Shown: positions 15,117 through 24,418, numbered from the stretch's first letter. The stretch is 47,022 bases of DNA from Robiginitalea sp. (GCA_024638915.1 JAHEJJ010000011.1:1-47022); one strand, 5' to 3'. Translations and numbers: made by a program. Notes: a model not told the origin generated them from the sequence alone.

Positions 15117-16957
15117 TGGCAGATATTATTCAATTATTGCCAGATCATGTGGCTAACCAAATCGCTGCAGGCGAAGTGGTGCAACGCCCTTCCTCGGTGG
15201 TGAAGGAATTGCTCGAAAATGCTATAGATGCGGGGGCTAGCTCGATTAAACTTGTGGTAAAAGACGGGGGTAAAACCCTCATTCAGATAGTGGACAATGG
15301 CTCGGGAATGAGTACGACCGATGCACGGCTCAGCTTTGAGCGCCATGCTACTTCTAAGATTTCGCGGGCAGAAGATCTCTTTCGAATCCAAACAAAAGGT
15401 TTCAGAGGGGAAGCCCTGGCTTCCATTGCAGCGATTGCTCATATCGAAATGCATACCCGTTTAGAAGAGGAAGAACTAGGTACCGAGATCAAGATTGAAG
15501 GGAGCAAGGTGATATCACAGGAATTTGCAGCCGTTGCCCCAGGCACTTCTATCGCTGTGAAAAATCTTTTCTATAATATTCCTGCCAGACGCAATTTTTT
15601 AAAATCCAACCAGGTGGAGCTCCGTCACATTACCGACGAATTTCAAAGGGTGGCATTAGCCCACCCCTCGGTAGAGTTTATTTATTATCATAATGGGAGC
15701 CCTTTGTTTAACCTTTCGGAAAGTGAGACCCGTAAAAGGATCGTACAGGTCTTCGGACGAAAGACCAACGAAAAACTGGTGCCCATAGAAGAAGAAACAC
15801 CTCAATTAAGGATTTCAGGCTATATCTGTAAACCTGAATTTGCCAAAAAAAGCAGGGGGGAACAATTCTTTTTTGTCAATGGCCGGTTTATTAAAAGTGC
15901 ATACCTGCATCACGCCATGATGTCGGCATTCGAAGGATTGATCAGGCCAGACCATATACCGGGCTATTTCATCTTTTTACAGGTAGACCCTGCCACCATC
16001 GATATCAATATACACCCCACAAAAACAGAAATTAAATTCGAGGACGAGCACACATTATATGCGATTTTGAGATCGGCGGTAAAACATAGCCTGGGGCAAT
16101 TCAATGTATCAGCAGCTCTCGATTTTGACAGCGATCCCAATCTGCAAACCCCTTACCATTTCAGGAATAAAAGCCCGAACAATCCGGAGGTAAGTTTCGA
16201 TTCGAGTTTTAATCCTTTTAAGGTAAAGGGAGGACAACCCGGCAAGGTAACAGGCGCAAGAAATGGCAACAACGGATGGCAGGAAATCTATGTAGGACTC
16301 GAATCGGGCTTAGGCAATGCAGAGCAAATGAGCCGGATGAATTTTGATGAGGAGTCCATGGAGACCGGTGAACTATTCGAAGAATCCGTGGGATCTATGG
16401 TCACCACCCTGCAGTTGGGACGTAAATATATCTTATGTACCATTAAATCGGGCCTGCTGGTTATCGATCAACACCGGGCACATCAACGAGTGCTCTATGA
16501 AAGCTTACTGAAAAATCTCACTCTTAAGGAGACTGTGAGTCAGCAACTGCTTTTTCCTCTGGTATTCTCATACAACAAATCGGAAATAAAAATGCTTCAT
16601 GAGATGGAGGAAAGTCTGGGTACTCTGGGATTTTCATTTGAACAGTGGGAAGCCGATCAGGTAGAGATCAAAGGGATCCCACCCTTTATGAAGGAAGATG
16701 AAGTGGGGATCGTGCTCGACAGTCTGCTTGCAGATTTTTTGCTGAAATCTAAGACTGAAGCTGTTTCTCAAGCCGATATGCTTGCCAAGTCCCTCTGTAA
16801 AACTATGGCGGTCAGAGCTGGTGATACGATGGATTCCACTTCACAACTCGCGTTGGTCAACGATCTTTTTGGCTGTAAGGAAATAGACAGTTCTCCGTTT
16901 AATAAACCTATATTTATCACTATCACAGAAAAAGATATTGAACATAAATTCATCTAA
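15116..16957 (+). CDS. mutL: DNA mismatch repair protein MutL
   Basis: A 613-residue GHKL ATPase linking MutS mismatch recognition to strand processing. N-terminal ATPase motifs are intact: ELLENAIDAGAS (31-42), VDNGSGM (59-65) and GFRGEAL (95-101). A variable linker covers about 335-420, then the C-terminal dimerisation domain. The endonuclease motif DQHA(x)2E(x)4E of nicking MutLs reads DQHRAHQRVLYE at 451-462, with Ala to Arg and the first Glu to Gln. No CPxGRP-like Cys-Pro motif is present near the end, which reads SPFNKPIFI. Nicking activity is therefore doubtful. Start and stop abut the neighbouring genes (TAATG, TAAATG), so an operon is likely. Confidence 0.96.
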   Translation: MADIIQLLPDHVANQIAAGEVVQRPSSVVKELLENAIDAGASSIKLVVKDGGKTLIQIVDNGSGMSTTDARLSFERHATSKISRAEDLFRIQTKGFRGEALASIAAIAHIEMHTRLEEEELGTEIKIEGSKVISQEFAAVAPGTSIAVKNLFYNIPARRNFLKSNQVELRHITDEFQRVALAHPSVEFIYYHNGSPLFNLSESETRKRIVQVFGRKTNEKLVPIEEETPQLRISGYICKPEFAKKSRGEQFFFVNGRFIKSAYLHHAMMSAFEGLIRPDHIPGYFIFLQVDPATIDINIHPTKTEIKFEDEHTLYAILRSAVKHSLGQFNVSAALDFDSDPNLQTPYHFRNKSPNNPEVSFDSSFNPFKVKGGQPGKVTGARNGNNGWQEIYVGLESGLGNAEQMSRMNFDEESMETGELFEESVGSMVTTLQLGRKYILCTIKSGLLVIDQHRAHQRVLYESLLKNLTLKETVSQQLLFPLVFSYNKSEIKMLHEMEESLGTLGFSFEQWEADQVEIKGIPPFMKEDEVGIVLDSLLADFLLKSKTEAVSQADMLAKSLCKTMAVRAGDTMDSTSQLALVNDLFGCKEIDSSPFNKPIFITITEKDIEHKFI

Positions 16958-17704
16958 ATGGGACGACTCACCGATGCGATAAAGCATCTTCTGATCATCA
17001 ATATTCTGTTTTTTGTTGCCACCAATCTTTACGGAGATCAGATGTATCAATGGTTTTCGCTTTGGTTTCCCAAGAATGAGAATTTTGACTTGTGGCAGAT
17101 CATTTCCCATATGTTCATGCACGGTGGGTTTATGCATATTCTTTTTAATATGTATGCGCTTTGGGCCTTTGGAACTCCACTGGAACGCATGTGGGGCAGG
17201 AAAAAATTCCTGTTTTTTTACTTCTCGGCCGGACTGGGTGCTGCTCTTATCCATACCGGAGTTAACTATTATTATTTTAACCAGGGATTGGAAGCCTTAG
17301 CGGTTTCGGGAATTGATGAAAATACAATCATGGGAATAGTTTCCCAGGGGAAATACAGCCCGGACTGGTATAATCTTGCCTCTCAAAGCACGATCGATAA
17401 TTTTTTGGGAGCCTATAATACGCCAGCAGTAGGAGCCTCCGGCGCCATATATGGTATATTGGTGGCCTTTGGAATGTCGTATCCCAATAGTGAACTTTTC
17501 CTGATTTTCCTGCCCGTACCTATTAAGGCTAAATATTTCATACCCGTATTGGTAGGGCTCGATTTGTTCTCCGGTGTTACCGGTTATCCTATCTTTGGCA
17601 GCGGAATTGCACATTTTGCCCATGTAGGTGGTGCACTATTTGGATTTATGATGATGTGGTACTGGAAGAGAAACCAGTTTAACAAAAACAGATGGGATCT
17701 ATAA
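16958..17704 (+). CDS. Rhomboid family intramembrane serine protease (first of a tandem pair)
   Basis: A 248-residue six-to-seven-helix membrane protease. Rhomboids cut transmembrane helices with a Ser-His dyad. The signature features are HMFMHGGFMHILFNMYALW (about 51-69) with the HxxxN element in helix 2, WGRKKF in loop 1, GASGAIYG with Ser161, and AHVGGALFG with His222. A rather long loop of some 45 residues separates helices 3 and 4 (about 107-150). The start is immediately after the mutL stop. Substrates are unknown. Confidence 0.93.
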   Translation: MGRLTDAIKHLLIINILFFVATNLYGDQMYQWFSLWFPKNENFDLWQIISHMFMHGGFMHILFNMYALWAFGTPLERMWGRKKFLFFYFSAGLGAALIHTGVNYYYFNQGLEALAVSGIDENTIMGIVSQGKYSPDWYNLASQSTIDNFLGAYNTPAVGASGAIYGILVAFGMSYPNSELFLIFLPVPIKAKYFIPVLVGLDLFSGVTGYPIFGSGIAHFAHVGGALFGFMMMWYWKRNQFNKNRWDL

Positions 17705-18583
17705 ATGAATTCTGGAGGATTAAAATATCAATTTGCCCGGCTTAGTGTTGCCGAAAAGCTTATCGCCATCAATGTGGCGGTGTATATCGTAAATGGGCTA
17801 CTGACTTTTCTGTTGGGTCTTTCATCGAATTTCATTTTACGATGGTTAGAGCTGCCAAAAGACTTTTTCGACTTCATGACACAACCCTGGTCTTTGGTGA
17901 CCTATTCCTTCTTTCACGGCGGATTGTGGCATTTGTTCTGGAATATGGTCCTGCTTTTTTATTCAGCCAGGATCTTCCTCAACCTTTTTGGTCCAAAAAA
18001 ACTGATCAATGTTTATTTTCTGGGTGTTATCCTTGGCGGATTGACTTTTTTGCTCAGTTATAATGTCTTTCCCGCCTTGATGGGAATGCAGACCGCCCTT
18101 ATCGGCGCCTCGGCCGGTGTGACAGCTGTTTTAATCTTTATTTGTGCTTATATACCCAACCAGGAAGTCCGATTGTTTTTCTTTAATGTTAAACTCTGGT
18201 ACATCGGAGCTTTTTTTGTGCTCATCGATCTGGTACAAATTCCGGTAAGCGGTAACGCGGGTGGTCACCTGGCTCATTTGGGAGGTGCATTACTGGGTTA
18301 TGTCTATGCCCGACAGCTTGTAAAGGGTAGAGATATCGGGGAGGGATTCTCTAAATTCACAGATGGGCTTGGTAATATCTTTAAGAAGAGTGAAAAAAAG
18401 GCGCGTATGAAGACGGTGTACCGTAAAACTGCATCGGCCGACCGAAAAGCCAAGAGAGATTTTGATAAAGAAGCGAAACAGCGTAAGATAGACGGTATCC
18501 TCGACAAGATCAGTAATTCGGGTTATGAGAGCTTATCAAAAGCCGAAAAGGATTTCTTATTCAAAGCGGGTAAGGAGGACTGA
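17705..18583 (+). CDS. Rhomboid protease with C-terminal DUF6576-like tail (second of the pair)
   Basis: A 292-residue rhomboid. HGGLWHLFWNMVLL (71-84), GASAGVTA with Ser136 and AHLGGALLG with His191 give an intact catalytic dyad. After about residue 205 the protein leaves the membrane into a long basic cytoplasmic linker with many Lys and Arg. It ends in a compact helical motif at about 258-292 (IDGILDKISNSGYESLSKAE), corresponding to the DUF6576 tail seen on Bacteroidetes rhomboids. ATG directly follows the TAA of the first rhomboid. The tail may bind a partner or regulate access; that is inference. Confidence 0.92.
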   Translation: MNSGGLKYQFARLSVAEKLIAINVAVYIVNGLLTFLLGLSSNFILRWLELPKDFFDFMTQPWSLVTYSFFHGGLWHLFWNMVLLFYSARIFLNLFGPKKLINVYFLGVILGGLTFLLSYNVFPALMGMQTALIGASAGVTAVLIFICAYIPNQEVRLFFFNVKLWYIGAFFVLIDLVQIPVSGNAGGHLAHLGGALLGYVYARQLVKGRDIGEGFSKFTDGLGNIFKKSEKKARMKTVYRKTASADRKAKRDFDKEAKQRKIDGILDKISNSGYESLSKAEKDFLFKAGKED

Positions 18584-18597
18584 TTTCCAATAGATTT

Positions 18598-18912
18598 TCA
18601 ATTGTTTAGAAACAGACAATCGACCCAGTCGGCGAGGATATGGATCAGTAGCGCCAAACCGATAACTCGGGTCTTCCTGATTGCGGTTATTATCACATAG
18701 CCCACAATAGCGTAATAACTGTGCAGAGGGTGGAACTCTATGCTGCATCGCAAGGGATCGAAGATAGGAGTGGCCAGCAGATGGTCCAGGTCGATCAATA
18801 TGCCCGATAACAGTATGAGGATTACCCAGGGCCGGTTTTGCTTGAAAAAGAGCAAGCCTATTAGTACAGGGAGAAGAAAATGTATGCCGTAATGGAGTAT
18901 AATCCTAAGCAT
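18598..18912 (-). CDS. DUF6122 small membrane protein
   Basis: A 104-residue protein with about four hydrophobic stretches, near residues 8-23, 28-40, 65-80 and 86-100. Polar motifs HYGIHFLLP, LIDLDHLLA, FHPLHSYY and HILADWVDC are spread between them. The His/Asp pattern (IDLDH, FHPLHS, HILADW) resembles the YdjM/metal-dependent membrane hydrolase type, and the family is annotated DUF6122. Any metal site or enzyme activity is inference. It is last in the parA-to-DUF6122 run; its start overlaps the WbqC stop by 8 bases. Confidence 0.8.
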   Translation of the reverse strand: MLRIILHYGIHFLLPVLIGLLFFKQNRPWVILILLSGILIDLDHLLATPIFDPLRCSIEFHPLHSYYAIVGYVIITAIRKTRVIGLALLIHILADWVDCLFLNN

Positions 18913-19573
18913 AGATAAATTTCAGGTTAATAGCCTGCAAATAACCAAGTGCCGAATTACCCTCGTTAAAAAGAAGGTCCAGTACACTCAGACCGGGAAC
19001 AAATCCATGCTTGTCTTGAAAAACCTGGTTGTAAGGATCTAAATTTACCGGGAGTTCTATTTTAGCATTAACCAGAAAACGCGCATCGGTGATCGAATTG
19101 GTTTCTACTTCAAATTTTGTGGTTTGTTCAGACCCTATGTCGTGGTCCAGGCATCGGGCAATGGTCTCTATGATTTGAAAATTAAAATCAAGCAGGAAGT
19201 CAAATTTCCTTTGATATAAGGGCTCGAAATCTTCCTCAAAGAACTCAAAAAAAGGTGAAGACCTGTAAGCCGTCTGAAGGCTTCTCCAGTGTTGGCGCTG
19301 CCATGGGTATTGATTATCAGGTCTTACGTCCCGGTACAATTGACGCCCCTGGCTTCCCCCGGCATGTTTGATGGGAATACTCAGTGAATGCCTGCCCTGG
19401 TCGGTGCAGATATAACAGCGATTCCTGTAGGTTTGCTTTTGATAATTATCCCAGGCCTCCCAACAGATATCGTGTTGAACAGCTACCGCTATTGTAATGA
19501 TATCAGGGCAATATGAAGGATGGAGCAAGAATTTCAACTCAGAATTTTTTATCGTTTTGGTACCCAACCTCAT
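18905..19573 (-). CDS. WbqC family protein
   Basis: A 222-residue soluble protein of the WbqC-like family, found in O-antigen and polysaccharide loci but also, as here, in conserved flavobacterial housekeeping clusters. Family features are the N-terminal LLHPSYCPDI, CWEAWDNYQKQTYRNRCYI, LSIPIKHAGG and the WQRQHWRSLQTAYRSSPFFE block. The C-terminal part predicts a ligand-binding domain (VNAKIELPVNLDPYNQVF). The biochemical role is not established. ATG at 19573 is the only Met near the expected start. It follows lepB by 33 bases. Confidence 0.88.
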   Translation of the reverse strand: MRLGTKTIKNSELKFLLHPSYCPDIITIAVAVQHDICWEAWDNYQKQTYRNRCYICTDQGRHSLSIPIKHAGGSQGRQLYRDVRPDNQYPWQRQHWRSLQTAYRSSPFFEFFEEDFEPLYQRKFDFLLDFNFQIIETIARCLDHDIGSEQTTKFEVETNSITDARFLVNAKIELPVNLDPYNQVFQDKHGFVPGLSVLDLLFNEGNSALGYLQAINLKFIYA

Positions 19574-19606
19574 CAGCCATCAATAAGCATACTTTCTGCC
19601 CTAAAT

Positions 19607-21322
19607 CTATGATTGGTTTGCAGCTTTCTTTTTCTTTCTCCGTTTTCTAAAGTAGTCAAGACCGATCAGCAGGGCCAGTCCTACCAGAAAGTGCCTGAAA
19701 TATGAACGCGGTTCCCCATCACCGCCTACGGTGGTAAAGATCCGGTCCCAGCGAGGGCGCCAGTTGGCAATGCCATCGTTGAAATTATCGAAGCTCAACC
19801 AGATAAATACGGGTTTACCCACGATATGATTTTCGGGGACATATCCCCAGGTTCTGCTATCTTCAGAATGATGCCGGTTATCACCCATCATCCAGTAATA
19901 ATCCTGCTCGAAGGTGTAGGTATCGGTCACCTGGCCATTTATACTGATCTGATTTCCATCAACGCTGATGTCTTCTCCTTCATAATCCCTGATTATCTTT
20001 TTGTAAAGAGGAAGCGTTTTAATGTTTAAAGCCACCCTGTCTCCCTCCGAAGGGATATAAATAGGTCCGAAATTGTCATTGTTCCAGCTGTAGGCCGGAT
20101 GATGAGGGAATATGTTATATCCTTTTTTTCCATCAGGTTCAATTTGCATGACTACCGAATCGATGGCACTATTATTTCTGAGTTCTTCAGCCATGGCATT
20201 GGTCAGCGGAAGCATTCTCAGCCTATTGCTCACTTCACGCAACGAGAGTCCGGCACTGCGTATTACCTTCATAGGGATCCCTGCTGCTTCTGTAATGATC
20301 TCCAGTTCCCCACGCTCATTAGGGCCTCCGCCCAGAATATATGGGGTAATGGCATTAACCTGTGCCTGATTCATGGGCGCCGAAAGATAGGTTCGGTTAA
20401 ATTCGCTGGCCCCAACCGAACTAAGCAAGCGAGAAGAGACTCCTTTTTGAGAATATACCTTGTAATCGTATTGGGGCCTTGCCCTGTCTGAAAGCTGCAA
20501 TATCTGGCCGTTGATGTAAACGATACCATCTCTGACCTCAAGGGAATCTCCTGGTACGCCAACACAACGCTTAACGTAGTTCGATTTTTTGTCGATCGGC
20601 TTTTTAACCCCTTTTTCCTTTTTAAAGAAAACACGTACGGTATCCGCTGGCCAACTAAATACTACTATGTCGTTTTTTTTGACTTTCTGAAATCCCGGCA
20701 AACGAAAATAAGGTAGTTGCGGAGTATTGAGGTACGATCTGATCCCCAGTAAGGGAAGGGTGTCGTGTACCATCGGTGCTGCCACTGTGGTCAATGGGGC
20801 ACGGGCACCGAAGTGAAACTTACTAACGAACAGAAGGTCGCCGATGCGCAGAGTTCGTTCCAGCGATCCCGTGGGGATAACATAGGGTTGCATGAAGTAG
20901 GTGTGGACCAAGGTGGCGGCCACTACTGCAAAGACGATCGAGCTTACCCATTCACCAAGCGCTGTCCGGGGATGCAGGCTTCGATCTTCTTCGTATTTAA
21001 CCTCCTGGGCATAGCTGACATAAAAAATATAAAAACCAAAGGTCAGGATCACCAGCCATGTTTCGACAAGTGACTTCCTGCCAAAACTACGGATGGTCTC
21101 TACCCAAATCACAGGGAACATCAGCAAGTTGATGATCGGTATAAATAAAAGTATCACCCACCATTTAGGTCTGCCGATGATCTCCATCAGTACCACAGCA
21201 TTATAAATAGGGATAGCAGCTTCCCAGGCTTTCCTACCGGCCTTAACGTAGAGTTTCCACGTGGCTGCAAAATGTATTATTTGAACGATTAATATGAATA
21301 TGATCCACTCGGTACTGTTCAT
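19607..21322 (-). CDS. lepB: Signal peptidase I, large Bacteroidetes form with N-terminal DUF5684
   Basis: A 571-residue membrane serine protease that removes signal peptides from Sec-exported proteins. It is much longer than E. coli LepB (324) because of two additions: an N-terminal membrane domain of the DUF5684 type (residues 1-107, four hydrophobic segments) and a large insertion between the catalytic boxes (about 265-465). Catalytic Ser153 is in IPTGSLERTL, where the usual second Ser-Met is Ser-Leu. General base Lys251 is in NYVKRCVGVPGDS. The last box is MMGDNRHHSEDSR. One membrane helix lies near 127-146 and one near the C-terminus, followed by a basic tail. It belongs to the par-dapB-lepB operon. 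Confidence 0.94.
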   Translation of the reverse strand: MNSTEWIIFILIVQIIHFAATWKLYVKAGRKAWEAAIPIYNAVVLMEIIGRPKWWVILLFIPIINLLMFPVIWVETIRSFGRKSLVETWLVILTFGFYIFYVSYAQEVKYEEDRSLHPRTALGEWVSSIVFAVVAATLVHTYFMQPYVIPTGSLERTLRIGDLLFVSKFHFGARAPLTTVAAPMVHDTLPLLGIRSYLNTPQLPYFRLPGFQKVKKNDIVVFSWPADTVRVFFKKEKGVKKPIDKKSNYVKRCVGVPGDSLEVRDGIVYINGQILQLSDRARPQYDYKVYSQKGVSSRLLSSVGASEFNRTYLSAPMNQAQVNAITPYILGGGPNERGELEIITEAAGIPMKVIRSAGLSLREVSNRLRMLPLTNAMAEELRNNSAIDSVVMQIEPDGKKGYNIFPHHPAYSWNNDNFGPIYIPSEGDRVALNIKTLPLYKKIIRDYEGEDISVDGNQISINGQVTDTYTFEQDYYWMMGDNRHHSEDSRTWGYVPENHIVGKPVFIWLSFDNFNDGIANWRPRWDRIFTTVGGDGEPRSYFRHFLVGLALLIGLDYFRKRRKKKKAANQS

Positions 21323-21398
21323 AGATATTTGGAATTAGGACACCCTGGTTTATAGTTCTCTATTGTTATACGACAAATACTCACCAATGTTACGTTTA

Positions 21399-22100
21399 TT
21401 AACCCAGGTTTAACACATCTTTCATGCTGAAAACACCGGTTTTACCCATTAACCATTCCGCTGCGACCACAGCTCCGAGGGCAAAGCCGTTTCTGTTATG
21501 GGCTGTATGCCTTATCTCTATATCGTCGATAGAACTGGAGTAGCGTACCTGGTGCGTACCCGGTACTTCATCCATCCTTTTAGAATGTATTGGAATGGTA
21601 TTCCCCGAACCCTCATTTAGTTTCCATTCCTGGTAGCGGGAGTTTGCGATGATATCCTCAGCCAGCGTGATGGCCGTTCCGCTTGGTGCATCGACCTTGT
21701 GAATATGATGAATTTCCTCTATATCCGCTTCGTATTCTTTTCGGGCATCCATAAGTTGGGCCAAACGTGTATTCAATGCGAAAAATATATTAACTCCAAG
21801 GCTGAAGTTCGAAGCATAGAGGAATGCGCCTTTTTCTCTTTGGCAAACTTCCACAACCTCTTCAAATTTATCAAGCCATCCTGTAGTGCCAGAGATTACG
21901 GGTATTCCTTTTTCAAGGCAGCAGAGCACATTTTCTGCTGCGGCTTCAGGGCTGCTAAAATCGATGCCGATTTCAACCTGGGTGTAATCAATTTCAGGAC
22001 GATCGATGTCCTTGATAGCGACAATCCTGTGCTGTCGTTCAAGGGCGATTTGTTCTATCAACCTGCCCATTCTGCCATATCCGAATAATGCGATATTCAT
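21399..22100 (-). CDS. dapB: 4-hydroxy-tetrahydrodipicolinate reductase
   Basis: A 233-residue NAD(P)H-dependent reductase in the lysine and meso-diaminopimelate pathway, supplying peptidoglycan cross-links. The Rossmann motif GYGRMGRLIE is at 7-16. Others are DFSSPEAAAEN, ISGTTGW, and the signature EIHHIHKVDAPSGTA with the catalytic His-His and Lys. The C-terminal substrate part has RHTAHNRNGFALG. It is shorter than E. coli DapB (273), as usual in Bacteroidetes. It starts 3 bases after the DUF5683 stop and precedes lepB by 76 bases. Confidence 0.96.
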   Translation of the reverse strand: MNIALFGYGRMGRLIEQIALERQHRIVAIKDIDRPEIDYTQVEIGIDFSSPEAAAENVLCCLEKGIPVISGTTGWLDKFEEVVEVCQREKGAFLYASNFSLGVNIFFALNTRLAQLMDARKEYEADIEEIHHIHKVDAPSGTAITLAEDIIANSRYQEWKLNEGSGNTIPIHSKRMDEVPGTHQVRYSSSIDDIEIRHTAHNRNGFALGAVVAAEWLMGKTGVFSMKDVLNLG

Positions 22101-22103
22101 AGA

Positions 22104-22745
22104 TCAGAATTTAATGGTCAAAGCCAGACCATATTGAGGATCAGTAGTGATCGGGTTATATTCTAAAAAAGGTTTTATATCTATAGCCAGATCCTCATCT
22201 ACATTGAATTGTTTAAGGTGAGCATCAACATTAGCATCTACGATATTAAGAACATATAGACCGATGGTAATGGCCAGGGCCAGATCACGGTCGGTTTGTG
22301 CACGTTCCTGAGCATTCTGAAGCGCTTCATCAGTAATATCTGGGCTTCCCGGTACTATCCCACTGTTATTGATATCATAAAATTCGTCGTCTGTGAAGCC
22401 TGCTAATCTCCTTTTAAAAGCGTCCCTGAACCGATTATACTCGTTGTTGTTAAAGGTATAGGCATAGATACCTACACCCAGAGCTCCCCAAACAATGGGC
22501 ACTTTCCAGTATCGTTTATTGTAGGCCTGTCCAAGTCCCGGCAGAATCGCAGAATAAAAGGCCGCCTTACTGGGTGCCAGCGGATTTACCTCCCTTTTCT
22601 TTGTTGTACCGTCGATAACAATCCCTTCCTGCTCCATATCACTTACAATAGAGTCGATTTCCGAAGCTGGAACTTCGGTTTCCTGGGCCGAAGCGTAAAA
22701 TATAAATATTGTGAGGGCCCCAAAGAATAGAAGGGCTCTAATCAC
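22104..22745 (-). CDS. DUF5683 exported/membrane protein
   Basis: A 213-residue protein with a signal peptide (about 1-20, ending FYASA) and the family block SKAAFYSAILPGLGQAYNKR at about 58-77, followed by the hydrophobic VPIVWGALGVGIYAYTF and a second hydrophobic stretch ALAITIGLYVLNIVDANVDA. This is the DUF5683 family, commonly placed between parB and dapB in flavobacteria; its role is unknown. The start codon is GTG at 22745, overlapping the parB stop by 8 bases; no downstream start would keep the signal peptide. Confidence 0.83.
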   Translation of the reverse strand: MIRALLFFGALTIFIFYASAQETEVPASEIDSIVSDMEQEGIVIDGTTKKREVNPLAPSKAAFYSAILPGLGQAYNKRYWKVPIVWGALGVGIYAYTFNNNEYNRFRDAFKRRLAGFTDDEFYDINNSGIVPGSPDITDEALQNAQERAQTDRDLALAITIGLYVLNIVDANVDAHLKQFNVDEDLAIDIKPFLEYNPITTDPQYGLALTIKF

Positions 22746-23643
22746 CTGTGATAAGTTTTTTTATGCGCCGGAATTCTTCCTTAGTCCGAAACGGGATGCG
22801 CAAGGCTCCTTTTCCATCTTCCGAAGCTTTTACCTCGACATCGGTATTGAGGTATTCCTTTATTTCCTGACCGCTTTCCCTAAAAAATGCCGGTGTTGGT
22901 GTAGAAGTTTTTTGTAGCGTTTTAGGTGTGCTTCCATGCTGATGAAAGTTGCGAACGGCCTTTTCAGTTTCACGAACAGACCACTGGTTCGCAAGGATCT
23001 TTTCATAAAGATCTAGCTGGTCCGATTTATTTTCGATATTCACCAGGGCACGGCCATGCCCCATACTGATGAATCCATCGCGCATACCTGTCTGAATAAT
23101 AGGATCTAGGCGTAACAATCTGAGATAGTTGGTTATCGTAGATCTTTTTTTTCCTATTCTTTCGCTGAGTTTTTCCTGTGTCAGTTCAATATCTTCAATC
23201 AGTCGTTGGTAGGAGAGTGCAATTTCAATTGGGTCAAGATCCTGCCGCTGGATGTTTTCAACCAGGGCCATTTCGAGCGTTTCCTGGTCATTGGCAATTC
23301 GGATATAAGCAGGGATAGTATTAAGACCAATTAGCCTGGAAGCTCTGTATCTCCTTTCTCCGGAAACTAATTGGTATTGGTTGAAATCCATCTTCCGAAC
23401 CGTAATCGGCTGGATAAGCCCCAACTCTTTTATAGAAGCGGCCAGTTCTTTAAGGGCTTCATCATTGAAATTCGACCGGGGTTGGAAGGGGTTTACCGAA
23501 ATGGCTTCCAGATCGAGTTCCACAATATTGCCTACTACCTTGTCGGCATTCTTATCTGATACCGAGCGAATATCATTCTCCGGATCTTTCAAAAGGGCAG
23601 ACAGGCCTCTCCCTAACGCTTGTTTCTTGGTTGCCCTTGCCAT
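22738..23643 (-). CDS. parB: Chromosome partitioning protein ParB
   Basis: A 301-residue CTP-dependent DNA clamp that loads at parS and spreads to organise the origin region. The N-terminal nuclease/CTPase-like domain carries VNPFQPRSNF and the box SGERRYRASRL. The helix-turn-helix is LTQEKLSERIGKKRSTITNY. The basic C-terminal region dimerises (GALRIPFRTKEEFRRIKKLI). An ALGRGLSALL leader is typical. It begins 1 base after the parA stop. No full parS was recognised in this window. Confidence 0.96.
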   Translation of the reverse strand: MARATKKQALGRGLSALLKDPENDIRSVSDKNADKVVGNIVELDLEAISVNPFQPRSNFNDEALKELAASIKELGLIQPITVRKMDFNQYQLVSGERRYRASRLIGLNTIPAYIRIANDQETLEMALVENIQRQDLDPIEIALSYQRLIEDIELTQEKLSERIGKKRSTITNYLRLLRLDPIIQTGMRDGFISMGHGRALVNIENKSDQLDLYEKILANQWSVRETEKAVRNFHQHGSTPKTLQKTSTPTPAFFRESGQEIKEYLNTDVEVKASEDGKGALRIPFRTKEEFRRIKKLITGD

Positions 23644-23644
23644 T

Positions 23645-24418
23645 TCAAACTTTTTCCATGTTTTTCTTCAGGAGTTCATCGGCCATGTTGAGGTAATTAA
23701 TGGCTCCTTTACTGCTGGCATCATATTTTATGATACTCTCCCCATAACTCGGGGCTTCACCCAGCCTTACGTTTCGCTGAATTATCGTATCGAATACCAT
23801 ATCGCTAAAATGCTTTCGCACTTCCTCAACCACCTGGTTAGACAGCCTAAGTCGCGAATCGTACATTGTGAGTAACATACCTTCGATATCGAGTTCAGGA
23901 TTATGAATTCGCTGAACACTCTTGATGGTATTTAATAATTTACCTAAACCTTCAAGTGCAAAATATTCACACTGAATGGGAATGATCACTGAATCTGCTG
24001 CGGTCAGGGCGTTTAAAGTAAGAAGTCCAAGCGAGGGTGCACAATCGATCAAAATGAAATCATAATCGTTTTTCAGTTCCAAGATAGCCCGTTTCAGCAT
24101 ATATTCCCTGTCTTCCTTATCCACCAACTCGATTTCGATGGCGACCAGATCGATATGTGCCGGGATCAGATCTACATTGGGTGAAGAGGTTTTTATAATG
24201 GCCTCCCTGGCATTCACGGTATGTTCCAGCAATTGATAAGTACCCTGTTCAACCTGATCCACATCAATACCCAGCCCCGAGGTAGCATTGGCTTGCGGAT
24301 CCGCGTCGATCAATAATACGCTTTTTTCCAAAACACCCAGTGAGGCAGCCAGGTTAACGGTGGTGGTTGTTTTTCCCACTCCACCCTTTTGGTTTGCAAT
24401 AGCAATGATTTTACCCAT
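23645..24418 (-). CDS. parA: Chromosome partitioning ATPase ParA/Soj
   Basis: A 257-residue deviant Walker ATPase that drives origin segregation with ParB. The P-loop is KGGVGKTTTTVN near residues 10-21, then LLIDADPQANATSGLG, FILIDCAPSLGLLTLNAL and VIIPIQCEYFALEGL. ATG at 24418 is preferred to the in-frame TTG two codons upstream. It is first gene of the par-DUF5683-dapB-lepB-wbqC-DUF6122 operon. The minus strand carries TATTTTTA (24437-24444), one base off the -7 consensus, just upstream. Confidence 0.96.
   Translation of the reverse strand: MGKIIAIANQKGGVGKTTTTVNLAASLGVLEKSVLLIDADPQANATSGLGIDVDQVEQGTYQLLEHTVNAREAIIKTSSPNVDLIPAHIDLVAIEIELVDKEDREYMLKRAILELKNDYDFILIDCAPSLGLLTLNALTAADSVIIPIQCEYFALEGLGKLLNTIKSVQRIHNPELDIEGMLLTMYDSRLRLSNQVVEEVRKHFSDMVFDTIIQRNVRLGEAPSYGESIIKYDASSKGAINYLNMADELLKKNMEKV

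Noticed and set aside
21257-21264. CCACGTGG core resembling the centre of parS, near parAB
   Set aside because: Only the core and part of the left flank fit the parS consensus; the right flank does not, and it lies in the coding sequence of lepB. Probably chance.
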